From: Rhodocyclaceae bacterium
GTDB lineage: Bacteria > Pseudomonadota > Gammaproteobacteria > Burkholderiales > Rhodocyclaceae
Direction of reading: 5' to 3'
Assembly: GCA_030680085.1 (NCBI GenBank)
Contig: JAUXWU010000061.1
Coordinates: 1 to 32,821 of the forward strand
DNA length: 32,821 nucleotides
Part shown: one piece after another, positions 1 through 8,501 of the stretch
Position numbering within the stretch: the stretch's first letter is position 1
Layout of the letters: each line of letters opens with the position of its first letter
Notes under the pieces: model-generated
Database searches by the model: none
Seen by the model: the letters and a program-made list of their open reading frames with translations, nothing else
What the model was told of the DNA's origin: nothing
Program-made: the position numbers and the translations under genes

Positions 1-91
1 TTTGTCATTTATATCCCTCGGATGAGGGGCGAGGCGACATCTTGACTTCAATACAACCACAACACCGGGGTTTCCTCCGCGTAGCGGCTTC

Positions 92-149
92 GTCCAACCT
101 TTCATTCGAGAGGGACTGGCTACGCCAGCCCCTCAATTTAACGTTATAC
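92..149 (+). repeat. attC-like site upstream of the first cassette
   Basis: GTCCAAC (RYYYAAC) at 92-98; imperfect hairpin GAGGGaCTGGC-tac-GCCAGcCCCTC at 110-134; GTTATAC at 143-149. Confidence 0.6.
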
Positions 150-847
150 CCTTTGATCCTTTAGTCTTACGCCCATGACCGAAAAATCAGTCGTTGAAAA
201 AGTCACTTCTAGCTTGCCGGTAAATGTAGGAACAAATTCTATAGCTGCGTTTGGTGCTACGGTTACTCCCTTGGCAGCGTTTATTCCATTCTTGGTACAG
301 AGTTTGGCTAGTGGGCGCCAAACCGAACGACTGGAAAAAATGTTCGCCGAGCTGAATTCAATTATTGAAGCTCATTCTGAGCAGATTCGTTCGTTGTCTG
401 ACGATCAATACAAGGTGATCAACGAGGCTATCGCCGCCGCTTTCTACACCGTTAATGAGCAGAAACTTGAGCTTCTGAGAAACGCAATCGCAGTCATTAT
501 CAGAGAGCCTAATATTGCGCTGTCCGCAGCTGATGCGTTGTCTCGCGCGATACGCGACATTTCCGCTGATGAGGCAAAATTTGTTGTAGATAATTTTCGA
601 TACTCGAAAATTTTGATCGACGCAGAGATTGATGAGAATAGAGCCGATTCTTTGATAGTTCGCCCTGGCACGACAGAAGAAGCTTTGGTTTCCGGGCTCA
701 TCAGTCTAGGGCTGGTCTACACGAAATCGTCGTCCTGGGACGCCCAAATGTATGAATGGTCTCCTCTCGTCGCCAAACTAATTGTTCTGCTTCGAAGGGT
801 ATAACGAATAAGGTTAGATCGTGCGAAGCCACGATCTGAACCGTTTG
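144..847 (+). mobile_element. Integron gene cassette (hypothetical-protein cassette)
   Basis: Left boundary G^TTATAC (143-149). The R'' box of its own attC is GTATAAC (799-805), the exact reverse complement, as expected for an excisable cassette. Right boundary G^TTGGAC (847-853). Confidence 0.65.
175..804 (+). CDS. Hypothetical protein, 209 aa, cassette-borne
   Basis: ORF from ATG fills the space between two attC-like sites. Confidence 0.7.
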   Translation: MTEKSVVEKVTSSLPVNVGTNSIAAFGATVTPLAAFIPFLVQSLASGRQTERLEKMFAELNSIIEAHSEQIRSLSDDQYKVINEAIAAAFYTVNEQKLELLRNAIAVIIREPNIALSAADALSRAIRDISADEAKFVVDNFRYSKILIDAEIDENRADSLIVRPGTTEEALVSGLISLGLVYTKSSSWDAQMYEWSPLVAKLIVLLRRV

Positions 848-853
848 TTGGAC
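799..853 (+). repeat. attC-like site of cassette 144-847
   Basis: GTATAAC...GGTTAGATCGTG-cgaagc-CACGATCTgAACC...GTTGGAC: long stem with one extrahelical G. Confidence 0.65.
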
Positions 854-1087
854 GAGCCCGGATCTGAGCGCTGGCCTCACAGGAAATATGTATTTGGGAA
901 GTAGCCCGGTTTGGCGTTTCACCGGGAGAACGGGGGCTTGAAACCCCGCTGATGTCGGCCGTTGCGGCAGTCGACGCCGGATTATGGTGGTGATTTGCCG
1001 ATTGAGCCCCGCTGCGAGGCGAACGGAATTCTCAGCTTGTGGGCGCTGACATCCCGTCACCGGCAAAGAGGTGATGCGTTCACATGG

Positions 1088-1440
1088 TCAATGCACCCCC
1101 TGAGTGACAATGGGCGCCGACATGACCCCTTCGATCCCCGACCGAATCCGCGTGCGCACAATCACCATCACCGCCCCGCAGCAACTGCACAGGATTGGCG
1201 CCCGCGCCTTGATCCATGCCAACGCCCGGCCGGGATCGAACTTCAGCAGCATATGCAGCAAGGCGATCAGCCGCTTGCAGTTCGTTCAGATCGACGCCGG
1301 CTTCGATCAGGTGGGTGGCGTAGCTGTGCCCCCCATTTGACTCGGCATATTCCTGGGCTCGGGATAGTGGCGCAGGCTGTGGGGCGTGATCTTTTTTTTA
1401 GCCCGCAGGAGGCGACGACCTTGTGCAGCGTGGTCTGCAC
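1088..1440 (-). pseudogene. Degraded tyrosine recombinase / IS91-type transposase C-terminal remnant
   Basis: Minus-strand frames read ...HKVVASCGLKKKITPHSLRHY..., then YATHLIEAGVDLNELQ..., then LLHMLLKFDPGRALAWIKARAPILCSCCGAVMVIVRTRI..., split by frameshifts. Confidence 0.45.
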
Positions 1441-1519
1441 ACCACCGCGATGAAGCCGCGCAGCGTCGGTCACCTTGAACGTTGGGCCTTGCGAGCAAAG
1501 GTCATGGCATACTTCAGAC

Positions 1520-1708
1520 ATGAAAGTCGGTGAAATATTGGTTTTGCTCCGTAACGACGGCTGGTTCTTGGTGGCGACAAGAGGTAGTCATCGCCAATTC
1601 AAGCACGCTGTCAAACCCGGACGTGTCACCGTCGCTGGCAAGCCAAGTGACGACTTGGCTCCAGGAACACTCAACAGCATTCTCAAGCAAGCCGCATTGA
1701 AAGGTTAA
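1520..1708 (+). CDS. hicA: HicA-family mRNA interferase toxin
   Basis: MKVGEILVLLRNDGWFLVATRGSHRQFKHAVKPGRVTVAGKPSDDLAPGTLNSILKQAALKG: small HicA fold with the catalytic-type GSH motif; followed directly by hicB. Confidence 0.85.
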   Translation: MKVGEILVLLRNDGWFLVATRGSHRQFKHAVKPGRVTVAGKPSDDLAPGTLNSILKQAALKG

Positions 1709-1712
1709 GGCC

Positions 1713-1967
1713 ATGCGCTACGCAATAGTTATCGAAAAAGCCGGAAGCAATTTCTCAGGCTATGTACCGGATTTGCCCGGCTGTGTCGCTACAGGAGCGA
1801 CGGTAGAAGAAACTGAAAACGAGCTGCTTTCGGCCATCCAATTTCATCTTGAGGGTCTCCTAGAAGACGGGTTTGCCGCACCTGCCTCAGAAAGCATTGT
1901 CGAGTACGTGTTTGTCCCAGCCCAATCCTGCGCTCCAGGGGACGCGCCGCAAGCGGCGTGCCCCTGA
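1713..1967 (+). CDS. hicB: HicB-family antitoxin
   Basis: MRYAIVIEKAGSNFSGYVPDLPGCVATGATVEETENELLSAIQFHLEGL matches the HicB N-terminal signature (DLPGC). Confidence 0.85.
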   Translation: MRYAIVIEKAGSNFSGYVPDLPGCVATGATVEETENELLSAIQFHLEGLLEDGFAAPASESIVEYVFVPAQSCAPGDAPQAACP

Positions 1968-1979
1968 GCTTCGTTAGGC
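1920..1979 (+). repeat. attC site of the hicAB cassette
   Basis: GCCCAAT...CAGGGGaCGCGCCGC-aa-GCGGCGTGCCCCTG...GTTAGGC: stem with one extrahelical A and a G.T wobble. Confidence 0.7.
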
Positions 1980-2020
1980 ACGTCCCCCGCCACATCCCAT
2001 GCACATCATCGAAAGCCCAC

Positions 2021-2044
2021 GCCGTCTCGCCAGCGCCGACTTTT
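2021..2044 (+). repeat. 24-bp dispersed repeat, intergenic copy
   Basis: GCCGTCTCGCCAGCGCCGACTTTT. Confidence 0.85.
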
Positions 2045-2051
2045 CACGGCA

Positions 2052-2094
2052 GTCACACGGACGCTGCGCGATAAAGCCGCGCAGCGCCGGTGAC
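2052..2094 (+). repeat. attC-like long hairpin (degenerate or orphan)
   Basis: GTCAC(A)CGG(A)CGCTGCGCG-ataaagc-CGCGCAGCGCCGGTGAC: 17 paired positions with two unpaired As on one arm. Confidence 0.4.
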
Positions 2095-2104
2095 TTCTAC
2101 GCGG

Positions 2105-2191
2105 GGTGAAACCGTTGAAGATGCTATCGCCAACCTGCAAGAGGCTACGGCGCTCTATCTGTCGGAGTTTTCCATTCCCGCACCAGGATAG
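2105..2191 (+). pseudogene. HicB C-terminal fragment
   Basis: GETVEDAIANLQEATALYLSEFSIPAPG*; no N-terminal part. Confidence 0.6.
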
Positions 2192-2265
2192 TCAAAGTCG
2201 GCACTCTGGCAGGCGTCCTGCGTCAGGCGGACGTATCGGCAGACGAATTCATCGCGGCCTTGTAA
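2191..2265 (+). pseudogene. HicA C-terminal fragment
   Basis: VKVGTLAGVLRQADVSADEFIAAL* resembles the HicA C-terminus. Confidence 0.6.
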
Positions 2266-2289
2266 CCGTGTTGCCCAACCCGGCATTCC

Positions 2290-2384
2290 AATCTCGCGCT
2301 CAGCATCTGTCGCATCTGCCTGCGGATTTGGCCAGGCGTATCGGCTATGAGAACGCCGAACGGCTTTACCGGCTTAACCGCTAG
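2290..2384 (+). pseudogene. C-terminal fragment of a TIM-barrel amidohydrolase-like protein
   Basis: SRAQHLSHLPADLARRIGYENAERLYRLNR* resembles the end of metal-dependent amidohydrolases (...I...NA..LY.L). Confidence 0.4.
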
Positions 2385-2401
2385 GCCGGGGGATGGCGGG
2401 G

Positions 2402-2647
2402 CTACTTCTCTGACTGGATTTTGTTCAGGATGCGCGCCCGGCCGGAGGCTTCGGCCTGATTGGCGGCGGAGACCTGGCGGCCATATTGGTCACGCTCATC
2501 CTTCGAGCGGCGCACGGCCTCGATGCTCTTGACGCAACGCCAGCGCGAGCCGGTTTTGGTGATGAGCAGCTTCATCTCCTCCACCGGATGGTGGGTGCGG
2601 CAGTGATAGCAGTAGCGGGTAGCGGGTTCTTTTTTCTCGGTACTCAT
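2402..2647 (-). CDS. Small zinc-ribbon-like conserved hypothetical protein
   Basis: MSTEKKEPATRYCYHCRTHHPVEEMKLLITKTGSRWRCVKSIEAVRRSKDERDQYG...; CxxC plus a later Cys. Confidence 0.65.
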   Translation of the reverse strand: MSTEKKEPATRYCYHCRTHHPVEEMKLLITKTGSRWRCVKSIEAVRRSKDERDQYGRQVSAANQAEASGRARILNKIQSEK

Positions 2648-2681
2648 AAGCCTGCGGATTATAGCAGTTTGGAATAGTTTG

Positions 2682-5063
2682 CTAGCTGGGCGCCAAGCCC
2701 GTCGGTTTGATCTTCGAGTCGATCGGTTGTCCCTTGCGGGCGCGGCTGCCGCGATGGCTGGCGAGTTCCTTGGCGGTGATCCGGTATTCGGCGGGTTTGC
2801 CGCCGCGACCGATGCCGCTGACGGTGAAGGCGGCGCCGTCGCCGATGGCGACCGCCACGAGTTCGTCCTTGGGCGGAATGTCCTGGATGATCGTGCCGCG
2901 TCCTTTCGCCAGGGTCTTGAGCTCGGCAAGCGGGAAGAGCAGCAGGCGGCCGCTTTGCGAGATGGCGGCTGCCGTCTCGCCAGCGCCGACTTTTACGGGC
3001 GTCAGCGGCTTCTCGCCCTGGTCGAGCGACATGAAGGCCTTGCCGACGCGGTTGCGCGAGATCAGGTCGCCCAAGCTGGCGATAAAACCGTAGCCGCCCG
3101 AGTTGGCGAAGAGATACTGCGCTACGGGCGTGTCGGTCAATGCCTGGGCCAGTTTGCCGCCGTCCTGAAATTCGACGAATGTGGTGATGGGCGCGCCGTC
3201 GCCTCGACCGCCGGGCAGGTCGGCGACGCGCACGCTGTAAGCGCGCCCGAGGCTGTCAATGAGTACCAGCGGCCAGACGGTGCGCGCCTCCATCACCAAG
3301 AGCGGGCTGTCGCCGCTCTTGTAGGCGATGCTGCCCATGTCAAGGCCATGCCCCTGCCGCGTGCGCACCCAGCCGTTTTTCGAGAGGATCACCGTCACCG
3401 GTTCGTCGGGAATGGCGACTTCGGCAAAGGCCACGGGGGCGACGGATTCGATCAGCGTCCGGCGCGCGTCGCCGTATTTCTTCGCGTCATCGGTGATTTC
3501 CCTGACGACGAGTTTGGTCAGCGCGCCACGGTCTTCCAGGATGCGGCGCAGGTCTGTTGCCTCCTCGGTCAGCGCCTGCTGTTCCTGTTCGATCTTGATG
3601 CCTTCAAGGCGCGCCAGTTGGCGCAGGCGGATTTCGAGGATGTCCTCGGCCTGGATTTCCGACAGCTTGAACTTGGCCATCAGTTCCGCCTTCGGCTCGT
3701 CAGCCGCGCGGATTGTCCTGATGATCTGGTCGATGGAGAGGAAGGCCGCCATGCGCCCGGCGAGAATATGCAGGCGGCGTTCGACCTCATTCAGCCGGTG
3801 TTTGCTGCGACGTTCGACCGTGACATGGCGGAAGGTGATCCATTCGTGCAGGATCGTCAGCAGCGGTTTCTGCGCCGGTCGGCCGTCGGTGCCGATCATC
3901 GTCATGTTGAGCGAAACATTGGCTTCGAGGCTGGTGCGCGAGAGCAACACGGCCATGAACTCGTCCTGCGGCACGCGCGAACTTTTCGGCTCCAGGACGA
4001 TGCGCACGGGGTCCTTTTCGTTCGACTCGTCGCGCACGGCATCCAGCACGCCGAGCATCACCTGCTTCGCGTTCTTCTGCTCCTGCGAGAGGTCCTTTTT
4101 GCCGGTGCGTGGTTCTGGATTGGTGACGGCCTCGATCTCGGAAAGCACCTGGGACGTCGACACGCCATGCGGCAGTTCATACACGATGACGCGCCACTGG
4201 CCGCGCGCCAGTTCCTCGATGCGCCAGCGGCAGCGCATGCGCAGGCTGCCGCGACCGCTGGCGTAGGCCGCGCGAATGTCGGCGGCGGGCGCGATCAGTT
4301 GGCCGCCGCCGGGGAAGTCCGGCCCCGGCAGCACGGTCAGCACTTCTTCGAGCGGGGCGGCCGGCTTCCTGATCAGTAGCTTCACCGCCTCGGCCACTTC
4401 GCGCAGGTTGTGCGGCGGAATTTCGGTCGCCATGCCGACGGCAATGCCCGACGCGCCGTTCAAGAGGACGAAGGGCAGCCGCGCCGGCAAAAGCTGCGGT
4501 TCGGTCAGCGTGCCGTCGTAGTTGGGTACAAAATTCACCGTGCCACGATCGATCTCGGTCAGCAGCAGTTCGGCGATCGGGGTGAGGCGGCATTCCGTGT
4601 AGCGCATCGCCGCCGCGCCATCGCCGTCGCGCGAACCGAAATTGCCCTGGCCGTCGACGAGCGGATAGCGCAACGAGAAGTCCTGCGCCACGCGCACCAT
4701 GGCGTCATAAATGCTGCTGTCGCCGTGCGGGTGGAACTTGCCGATCACGTCGCCCACCACGCGCGCGCTCTTGACGTGCTTGGCCGTGGCGAGGAGCCGC
4801 ATTTCGTTCATCGCATGGAGGATGCGGCGCTGCACTGGCTTCATGCCGTCCTCGACCTGCGGCAGGGCACGGCTTTTCACCACGCTCATCGCATAGGCGA
4901 GATAGGCGCGCTCGGCGTAGCTGTCGAGGGGGAGGGTGCTGCCGTCTTCGAAAGTCGGCGCTGGCGGGACGGCGCCAGCCGCTCCCGCCGCGTTGATGGG
5001 GACGGCGGGCGGCGGGGGATCGTTCGGGATGTCGTCGAACAGGTCAGGTGTGTCGTGGCTCAC
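2682..5063 (-). CDS. parC: DNA topoisomerase IV subunit A
   Basis: 793 aa; [37 protein letters not shown]...[11 protein letters not shown]; overlaps parE by 4 nt. Confidence 0.95.
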   Translation of the reverse strand: MSHDTPDLFDDIPNDPPPPAVPINAAGAAGAVPPAPTFEDGSTLPLDSYAERAYLAYAMSVVKSRALPQVEDGMKPVQRRILHAMNEMRLLATAKHVKSARVVGDVIGKFHPHGDSSIYDAMVRVAQDFSLRYPLVDGQGNFGSRDGDGAAAMRYTECRLTPIAELLLTEIDRGTVNFVPNYDGTLTEPQLLPARLPFVLLNGASGIAVGMATEIPPHNLREVAEAVKLLIRKPAAPLEEVLTVLPGPDFPGGGQLIAPAADIRAAYASGRGSLRMRCRWRIEELARGQWRVIVYELPHGVSTSQVLSEIEAVTNPEPRTGKKDLSQEQKNAKQVMLGVLDAVRDESNEKDPVRIVLEPKSSRVPQDEFMAVLLSRTSLEANVSLNMTMIGTDGRPAQKPLLTILHEWITFRHVTVERRSKHRLNEVERRLHILAGRMAAFLSIDQIIRTIRAADEPKAELMAKFKLSEIQAEDILEIRLRQLARLEGIKIEQEQQALTEEATDLRRILEDRGALTKLVVREITDDAKKYGDARRTLIESVAPVAFAEVAIPDEPVTVILSKNGWVRTRQGHGLDMGSIAYKSGDSPLLVMEARTVWPLVLIDSLGRAYSVRVADLPGGRGDGAPITTFVEFQDGGKLAQALTDTPVAQYLFANSGGYGFIASLGDLISRNRVGKAFMSLDQGEKPLTPVKVGAGETAAAISQSGRLLLFPLAELKTLAKGRGTIIQDIPPKDELVAVAIGDGAAFTVSGIGRGGKPAEYRITAKELASHRGSRARKGQPIDSKIKPTGLAPS
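2971..2994 (+). repeat. 24-bp dispersed repeat inside parC (sense peptide KVGAGETA)
   Basis: GCCGTCTCGCCAGCGCCGACTTTT, identical to the 2021 copy. Confidence 0.9.
4950..4973 (-). repeat. 24-bp dispersed repeat inside parC N-terminus (sense peptide AVPPAPTF)
   Basis: Reverse complement reads GCCGTCCCGCCAGCGCCGACTTTC. Confidence 0.9.
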
Positions 5064-7051
5064 AGGTCAGCCTCCACGAGGTGGCCACGGGCTTCCATCC
5101 AGGCGCGCCGCGCGGCGGCCTCGCCTTTGCCCATCAGCAGGTTGAAGAGTTTCAGGGTCTCGGCCTCGGCTTCCGGCCGTGCGGCGATGGGCAGCACGCG
5201 GCGCGTCGCCGGGTCCATGGCGGTTTCGCGCAACTGCTCGGGGTTCATCTCGCCCAGTCCCTTGAAGCGGCCGACCTCGATTTTGTCGGGGAGGAAACCT
5301 TCCTTGGCGAGCCGATCCTTGATGGCGGCGAGTTCGCCCTCGTCCAGCGCATACAGCCGCTTGGCCGGCCGTTTCTTGCCCTGCGCCGGCACGTCGATGC
5401 GATACAGCGGCGGCTGGGCGATGAACACGTGGCCCTTCGCGATGAGGGCCGGGAAGTGGCGGTAGAAGAGGGTAAGCAACAGCGTCTGGATGTGCGCGCC
5501 ATCGACGTCGGCGTCCGCCATGATGACGAGCTTGCCATAGCGCAGGTTGGCGAGGTCGGGATTGTCGGTGGCGTTGTGCGGGTCGATTCCCAAAGCCACG
5601 GCGATGTCGTGAATTTCGTTGTTGGCGAACAGGCGATTGACCTCGATTTCCCATGAATTTTGCACCTTGCCGCGCAAGGGCAGAATCGCCTGCGTTTCGC
5701 GGTTCCGCGCCATCTTGGCCGAACCGCCGGCCGAATCGCCCTCGACGAGGAACAGCTCGTTCTCGGTAATTTCGGTCGATTCGCAGTCGGAGAGCTTGCC
5801 CGGCAGCACGGCCACGCCCGACTGCTTTTTCTTTTCCACCTTTTGGACATTCTTCTGGCGGGTCAAGGCCTGCCGGATCGCCAGATCGGCAATCGCGCGG
5901 CCGGCCTCGACATGCTGGTTGAGCCAGATCTCAAACGGATCGCGCACCATGCCGGCGACCAGCTTCACCGCCTCGCGCGAGTTGAGCTTTTCCTTGACCT
6001 GGCCCTGGAATTGCGGATCGAGGATGCGCGCCGAGAGCACGTAGCCCATGCGGGCGCAGGCATCTTCCTGCTGGAGCTTGACGCCTCTGGGCAGCAGCGC
6101 ATGATGTTCGATGAAGGTTTTCAGCGCCTCGAAGACCCCGGCGCGCAAGCCCGCTTCGTGGGTGCCGCCGGCGACGGTCGGGATCAGATTGACATAGGAT
6201 TCATGAGGGATGTTTGATGCGCTATCCGCCCACCAGCCGAGCGCCCAGGCCGCGCCTTCGCCATCGGCAAAGCTTTCGTGATCGCCGCCGGCGTAATTCT
6301 CGGCGGCGTAGATCGGTGCCGCCGCCGCGCCTTCGTCGCTATCCGTGCCGACCAGTTCCCGGAGGTAGCCGCCCAGACCTTCCGGGTAGCGCCAGGTTTT
6401 CGACAACAGGCTGCCGTCGGATTGCTCGACATCGAGCGTTACCTCGACGCCGGGCAGCAGCACGGCCTTGGAGCGCAGCAGGTGTTCGAGTTCTGCCAGG
6501 GGCACCTTGGGCGTATAGAAGTATTTTGGATCGGGAATCACCCGGACGCTGGTGCCGGTCTGCCGGCCACAAGTACCGCGGGTTTCCAGCGCCGACACCT
6601 TTTCCCCGCCTTCTGAAAAAGTGACCGCATGGATCTTGCCTTCACGCCGCACTTCCACTTCGACGCTGAGTGACAGTGCATTGGTCACCGCGACACCGAC
6701 GCCGTGCAGGCCGCCGGAAAACGCATAGGCGGCATTGCCGGATTGCTTGTCGAACTTGCCGCCGGCGTGCAGGCGCATGAAGGCGAGCACGACGACAGGA
6801 ATTTTTTCTTCCGGGTGCAGGCCGACCGGGATGCCGCGACCGTCGTCCGCCACCGTGATGGCGCCGCTCCGCGCCACCGTCACGTGAAGATGCTTGGCAA
6901 AACCGGCGAGCGCCTCGTCGGCGGCGTTGTCGATGACTTCCTGGATGATATGGGCCGGCGAGTCGGTGCGGGTGTACATCCCGGGCCGCTCGCGCACGGG
7001 CTCCAGTCCCTTCAAGACGCGAAAGGATGATTCGTCGTAGGTTTGTTTCAT
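5060..7051 (-). CDS. parE: DNA topoisomerase IV subunit B
   Basis: 663 aa GHKL ATPase/[74 protein letters not shown]. Confidence 0.95.
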   Translation of the reverse strand: MKQTYDESSFRVLKGLEPVRERPGMYTRTDSPAHIIQEVIDNAADEALAGFAKHLHVTVARSGAITVADDGRGIPVGLHPEEKIPVVVLAFMRLHAGGKFDKQSGNAAYAFSGGLHGVGVAVTNALSLSVEVEVRREGKIHAVTFSEGGEKVSALETRGTCGRQTGTSVRVIPDPKYFYTPKVPLAELEHLLRSKAVLLPGVEVTLDVEQSDGSLLSKTWRYPEGLGGYLRELVGTDSDEGAAAAPIYAAENYAGGDHESFADGEGAAWALGWWADSASNIPHESYVNLIPTVAGGTHEAGLRAGVFEALKTFIEHHALLPRGVKLQQEDACARMGYVLSARILDPQFQGQVKEKLNSREAVKLVAGMVRDPFEIWLNQHVEAGRAIADLAIRQALTRQKNVQKVEKKKQSGVAVLPGKLSDCESTEITENELFLVEGDSAGGSAKMARNRETQAILPLRGKVQNSWEIEVNRLFANNEIHDIAVALGIDPHNATDNPDLANLRYGKLVIMADADVDGAHIQTLLLTLFYRHFPALIAKGHVFIAQPPLYRIDVPAQGKKRPAKRLYALDEGELAAIKDRLAKEGFLPDKIEVGRFKGLGEMNPEQLRETAMDPATRRVLPIAARPEAEAETLKLFNLLMGKGEAAARRAWMEARGHLVEADL

Positions 7052-7213
7052 GCGGGCTAGGTTGCTCTGCGGAGCCGATAGTTCAAGAGTAAAAGTAAAG
7101 GGAGAAATTGCCTTTGTTTGCCACGCGGCGTCGTCACCCCCCCCAACGATAGAAAAATTCCGCGCTGCCCTTTACGGCGGAAGGCATTTCGGCTATAGTG
7201 CGCGCCTCAATTT

Positions 7214-7290
7214 GCGCCCGTAGCTCATCTGGATAGAGTACTTGGCTACGAACCAAGGGGTAGGGAGTTCGAATCTCTCCGGGCGCACCA
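7214..7290 (+). tRNA. tRNA-Arg (anticodon ACG), CCA encoded
   Basis: GCGCCCG...CTTGGCTACGAACCAAG...GGGAGTTCGAATCTCTCCGGGCGCACCA: cloverleaf with anticodon loop CTACGAA. Confidence 0.93.
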
Positions 7291-7297
7291 GAATATC

Positions 7298-7323
7298 AAG
7301 GGGTTAGCGAAAGCTAGCCCCTT
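7298..7323 (+). terminator. Hairpin downstream of tRNA-Arg
   Basis: AAGGGGTTAGC-GAAA-GCTAGCCCCTT, 11-bp stem (one G.T) with a GAAA tetraloop; short T tract follows. Confidence 0.5.
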
Positions 7324-7414
7324 ATCGTTTGTGGCGGGCTAACGCCCGGCTAACATTGAAACCGAATCCGTTAGCCCGTTAGTGTCTGTAATTCGGCATC
7401 TGCCCAAAACTATC

Positions 7415-7438
7415 GCCGTCCCGCCAGGGCCGACTTTT
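7415..7438 (+). repeat. 24-bp dispersed repeat, intergenic copy
   Basis: GCCGTCCCGCCAGGGCCGACTTTT. Confidence 0.85.
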
Positions 7439-8004
7439 CGCCGCTACCACCGCGCAGACGCTGGCACGCTGCCGCAGATGACAGGAAACGGGCTTGTCCC
7501 GAAACCTTCGATTGTCGCGGGCTAGTGGCTCAATGAGTGAGCCTGTCACCGAATAGCCATCTGACCGCGCCGTCACGGCGCTTGCAATCAACCCCGCAAG
7601 CCCCGCGCCGACGCTACCGCCTCGCCGACTGAACCCCGCCAGAGCGCATAAGGCCGCGCCCTGGCTTCGCGCCTTCGACTACCGCCGTCCCTCCTGCCCG
7701 CCGCTTGCGCCGTCGGCGATAAAGCCGCCCACGGCTTCAGCGGCTGCGCCGTGGGTGGTGTGAGTTGCTTCCTCGCTCATCGTCCGCGCCCGCCCGGCAG
7801 AAAAAACCTGCCAGGCGTGCACGGCCGCTGCTCTCGGTCGCCGCTGGGGCGCAAACCCTCAGTCAGAATGGTGGCAAAACCCCGCAGCTCGACGGCCGGC
7901 GCTTCGTGGCCCGCGCGCCGCTTACCTGCGGTCAAGCGGACGCGCTGCCATGCGGGCGTTTCGGGGCAAGGTCAAACCCAGTCAGCAAAATCAAAACCGC
8001 AAGC

Positions 8005-8028
8005 GCCGTGCCACCAGCGCCGACTTTT
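8005..8028 (+). repeat. 24-bp dispersed repeat, intergenic copy
   Basis: GCCGTGCCACCAGCGCCGACTTTT. Confidence 0.8.
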
Positions 8029-8040
8029 GGCCGGGTTATT

Positions 8041-8064
8041 GCCGTCCCGCTACCGCCGACTTTT
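8041..8064 (+). repeat. 24-bp dispersed repeat, intergenic copy
   Basis: GCCGTCCCGCTACCGCCGACTTTT, 36 bp after the 8005 copy. Confidence 0.8.
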
Positions 8065-8201
8065 TGAGAGATTCCGACGAAAACATATAGCAGAGTTTTG
8101 TTAGACGCTTCGCGTATTGATTAAACCAGTTGAACCCGTGCGCATGCGTCCGGTTAAAACGCTGGTTTATTTCGGACGCCTTGCCTTGCTTTATGGATTC
8201 T

Positions 8202-8222
8202 GTGAATTACAATGTAATTCAC
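8202..8222 (+). promoter_or_regulatory. Palindromic operator upstream of the relB-like gene
   Basis: GTGAATTAC-aat-GTAATTCAC, perfect 9-bp arms 15 nt before the antitoxin start. Confidence 0.6.
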
Positions 8223-8237
8223 TACAGGAGAAACACC

Positions 8238-8501
8238 ATGGCCGCTAATCAACTCGTTCAAACCCGCATCGATGGTGCCATCAAGGCAGAAGCCGCCGTC
8301 GTCTTGGCGGCAATGGGGCTGACCGTATCCGATGCCGTGCGCCTGCTGCTCACCCGCGTGGCGCGTGAGCACGCCCTGCCCTTCGATCCGCTGATTCCCA
8401 ATGCCGTCACCATCGCTGCCATGAAAGAAGCCCGCGCCGGCAATCTACCCAGCGCAAACAGCATCGATGAACTCATGGCGGCGCTCAATGCGGACGATTG
8501 A
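8238..8501 (+). CDS. RelB/DinJ-family antitoxin
   Basis: MAANQLVQTRIDGAIKAEAAVVLAAMGLTVSDAVRLLLTRVAREHALPFDP...; typical RelB/DinJ N-terminus. Confidence 0.88.
   Translation: MAANQLVQTRIDGAIKAEAAVVLAAMGLTVSDAVRLLLTRVAREHALPFDPLIPNAVTIAAMKEARAGNLPSANSIDELMAALNADD

Larger units (their letters stand above)
1482..1973 (+). mobile_element. Integron gene cassette carrying hicA-hicB
   Basis: GTTGGGC at 1481-1487 (GTTRRRY); attC at 1920-1979 with R'' GCCCAAT (one mismatch to the reverse complement GCCCAAC) and terminal GTTAGGC. Confidence 0.65.

Noticed and set aside
2191-2215. AAAGTCGGCACTCTGGCAGGCGTC as a repeat copy
   Set aside because: Several mismatches; better explained as coding sequence of the HicA fragment (KVGTLAGV).
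2679-4379. 566-aa plus-strand ORF and similar plus-strand ORFs at 3328-4266, 4410-5465, 5048-5656
   Set aside because: Antisense shadow ORFs of parC/parE; no recognisable domains.
6585-6605. CCAGCGCCGACaccTTTT in parE resembling the 24-bp repeat
   Set aside because: Three-base interruption and no match in the first half; the encoded [12 protein letters not shown] fits ordinary ParE sequence.
7214-7290. tRNA-Arg as the attachment site of a genomic island
   Set aside because: No direct repeat of the tRNA 3' end and no integrase gene found downstream in the window.
7728-7755. CCCACGGC...GCCGTGGG hairpin as a terminator or attC
   Set aside because: No T tract and no RYYYAAC/GTTRRRY boxes; left as an unexplained GC-rich hairpin.
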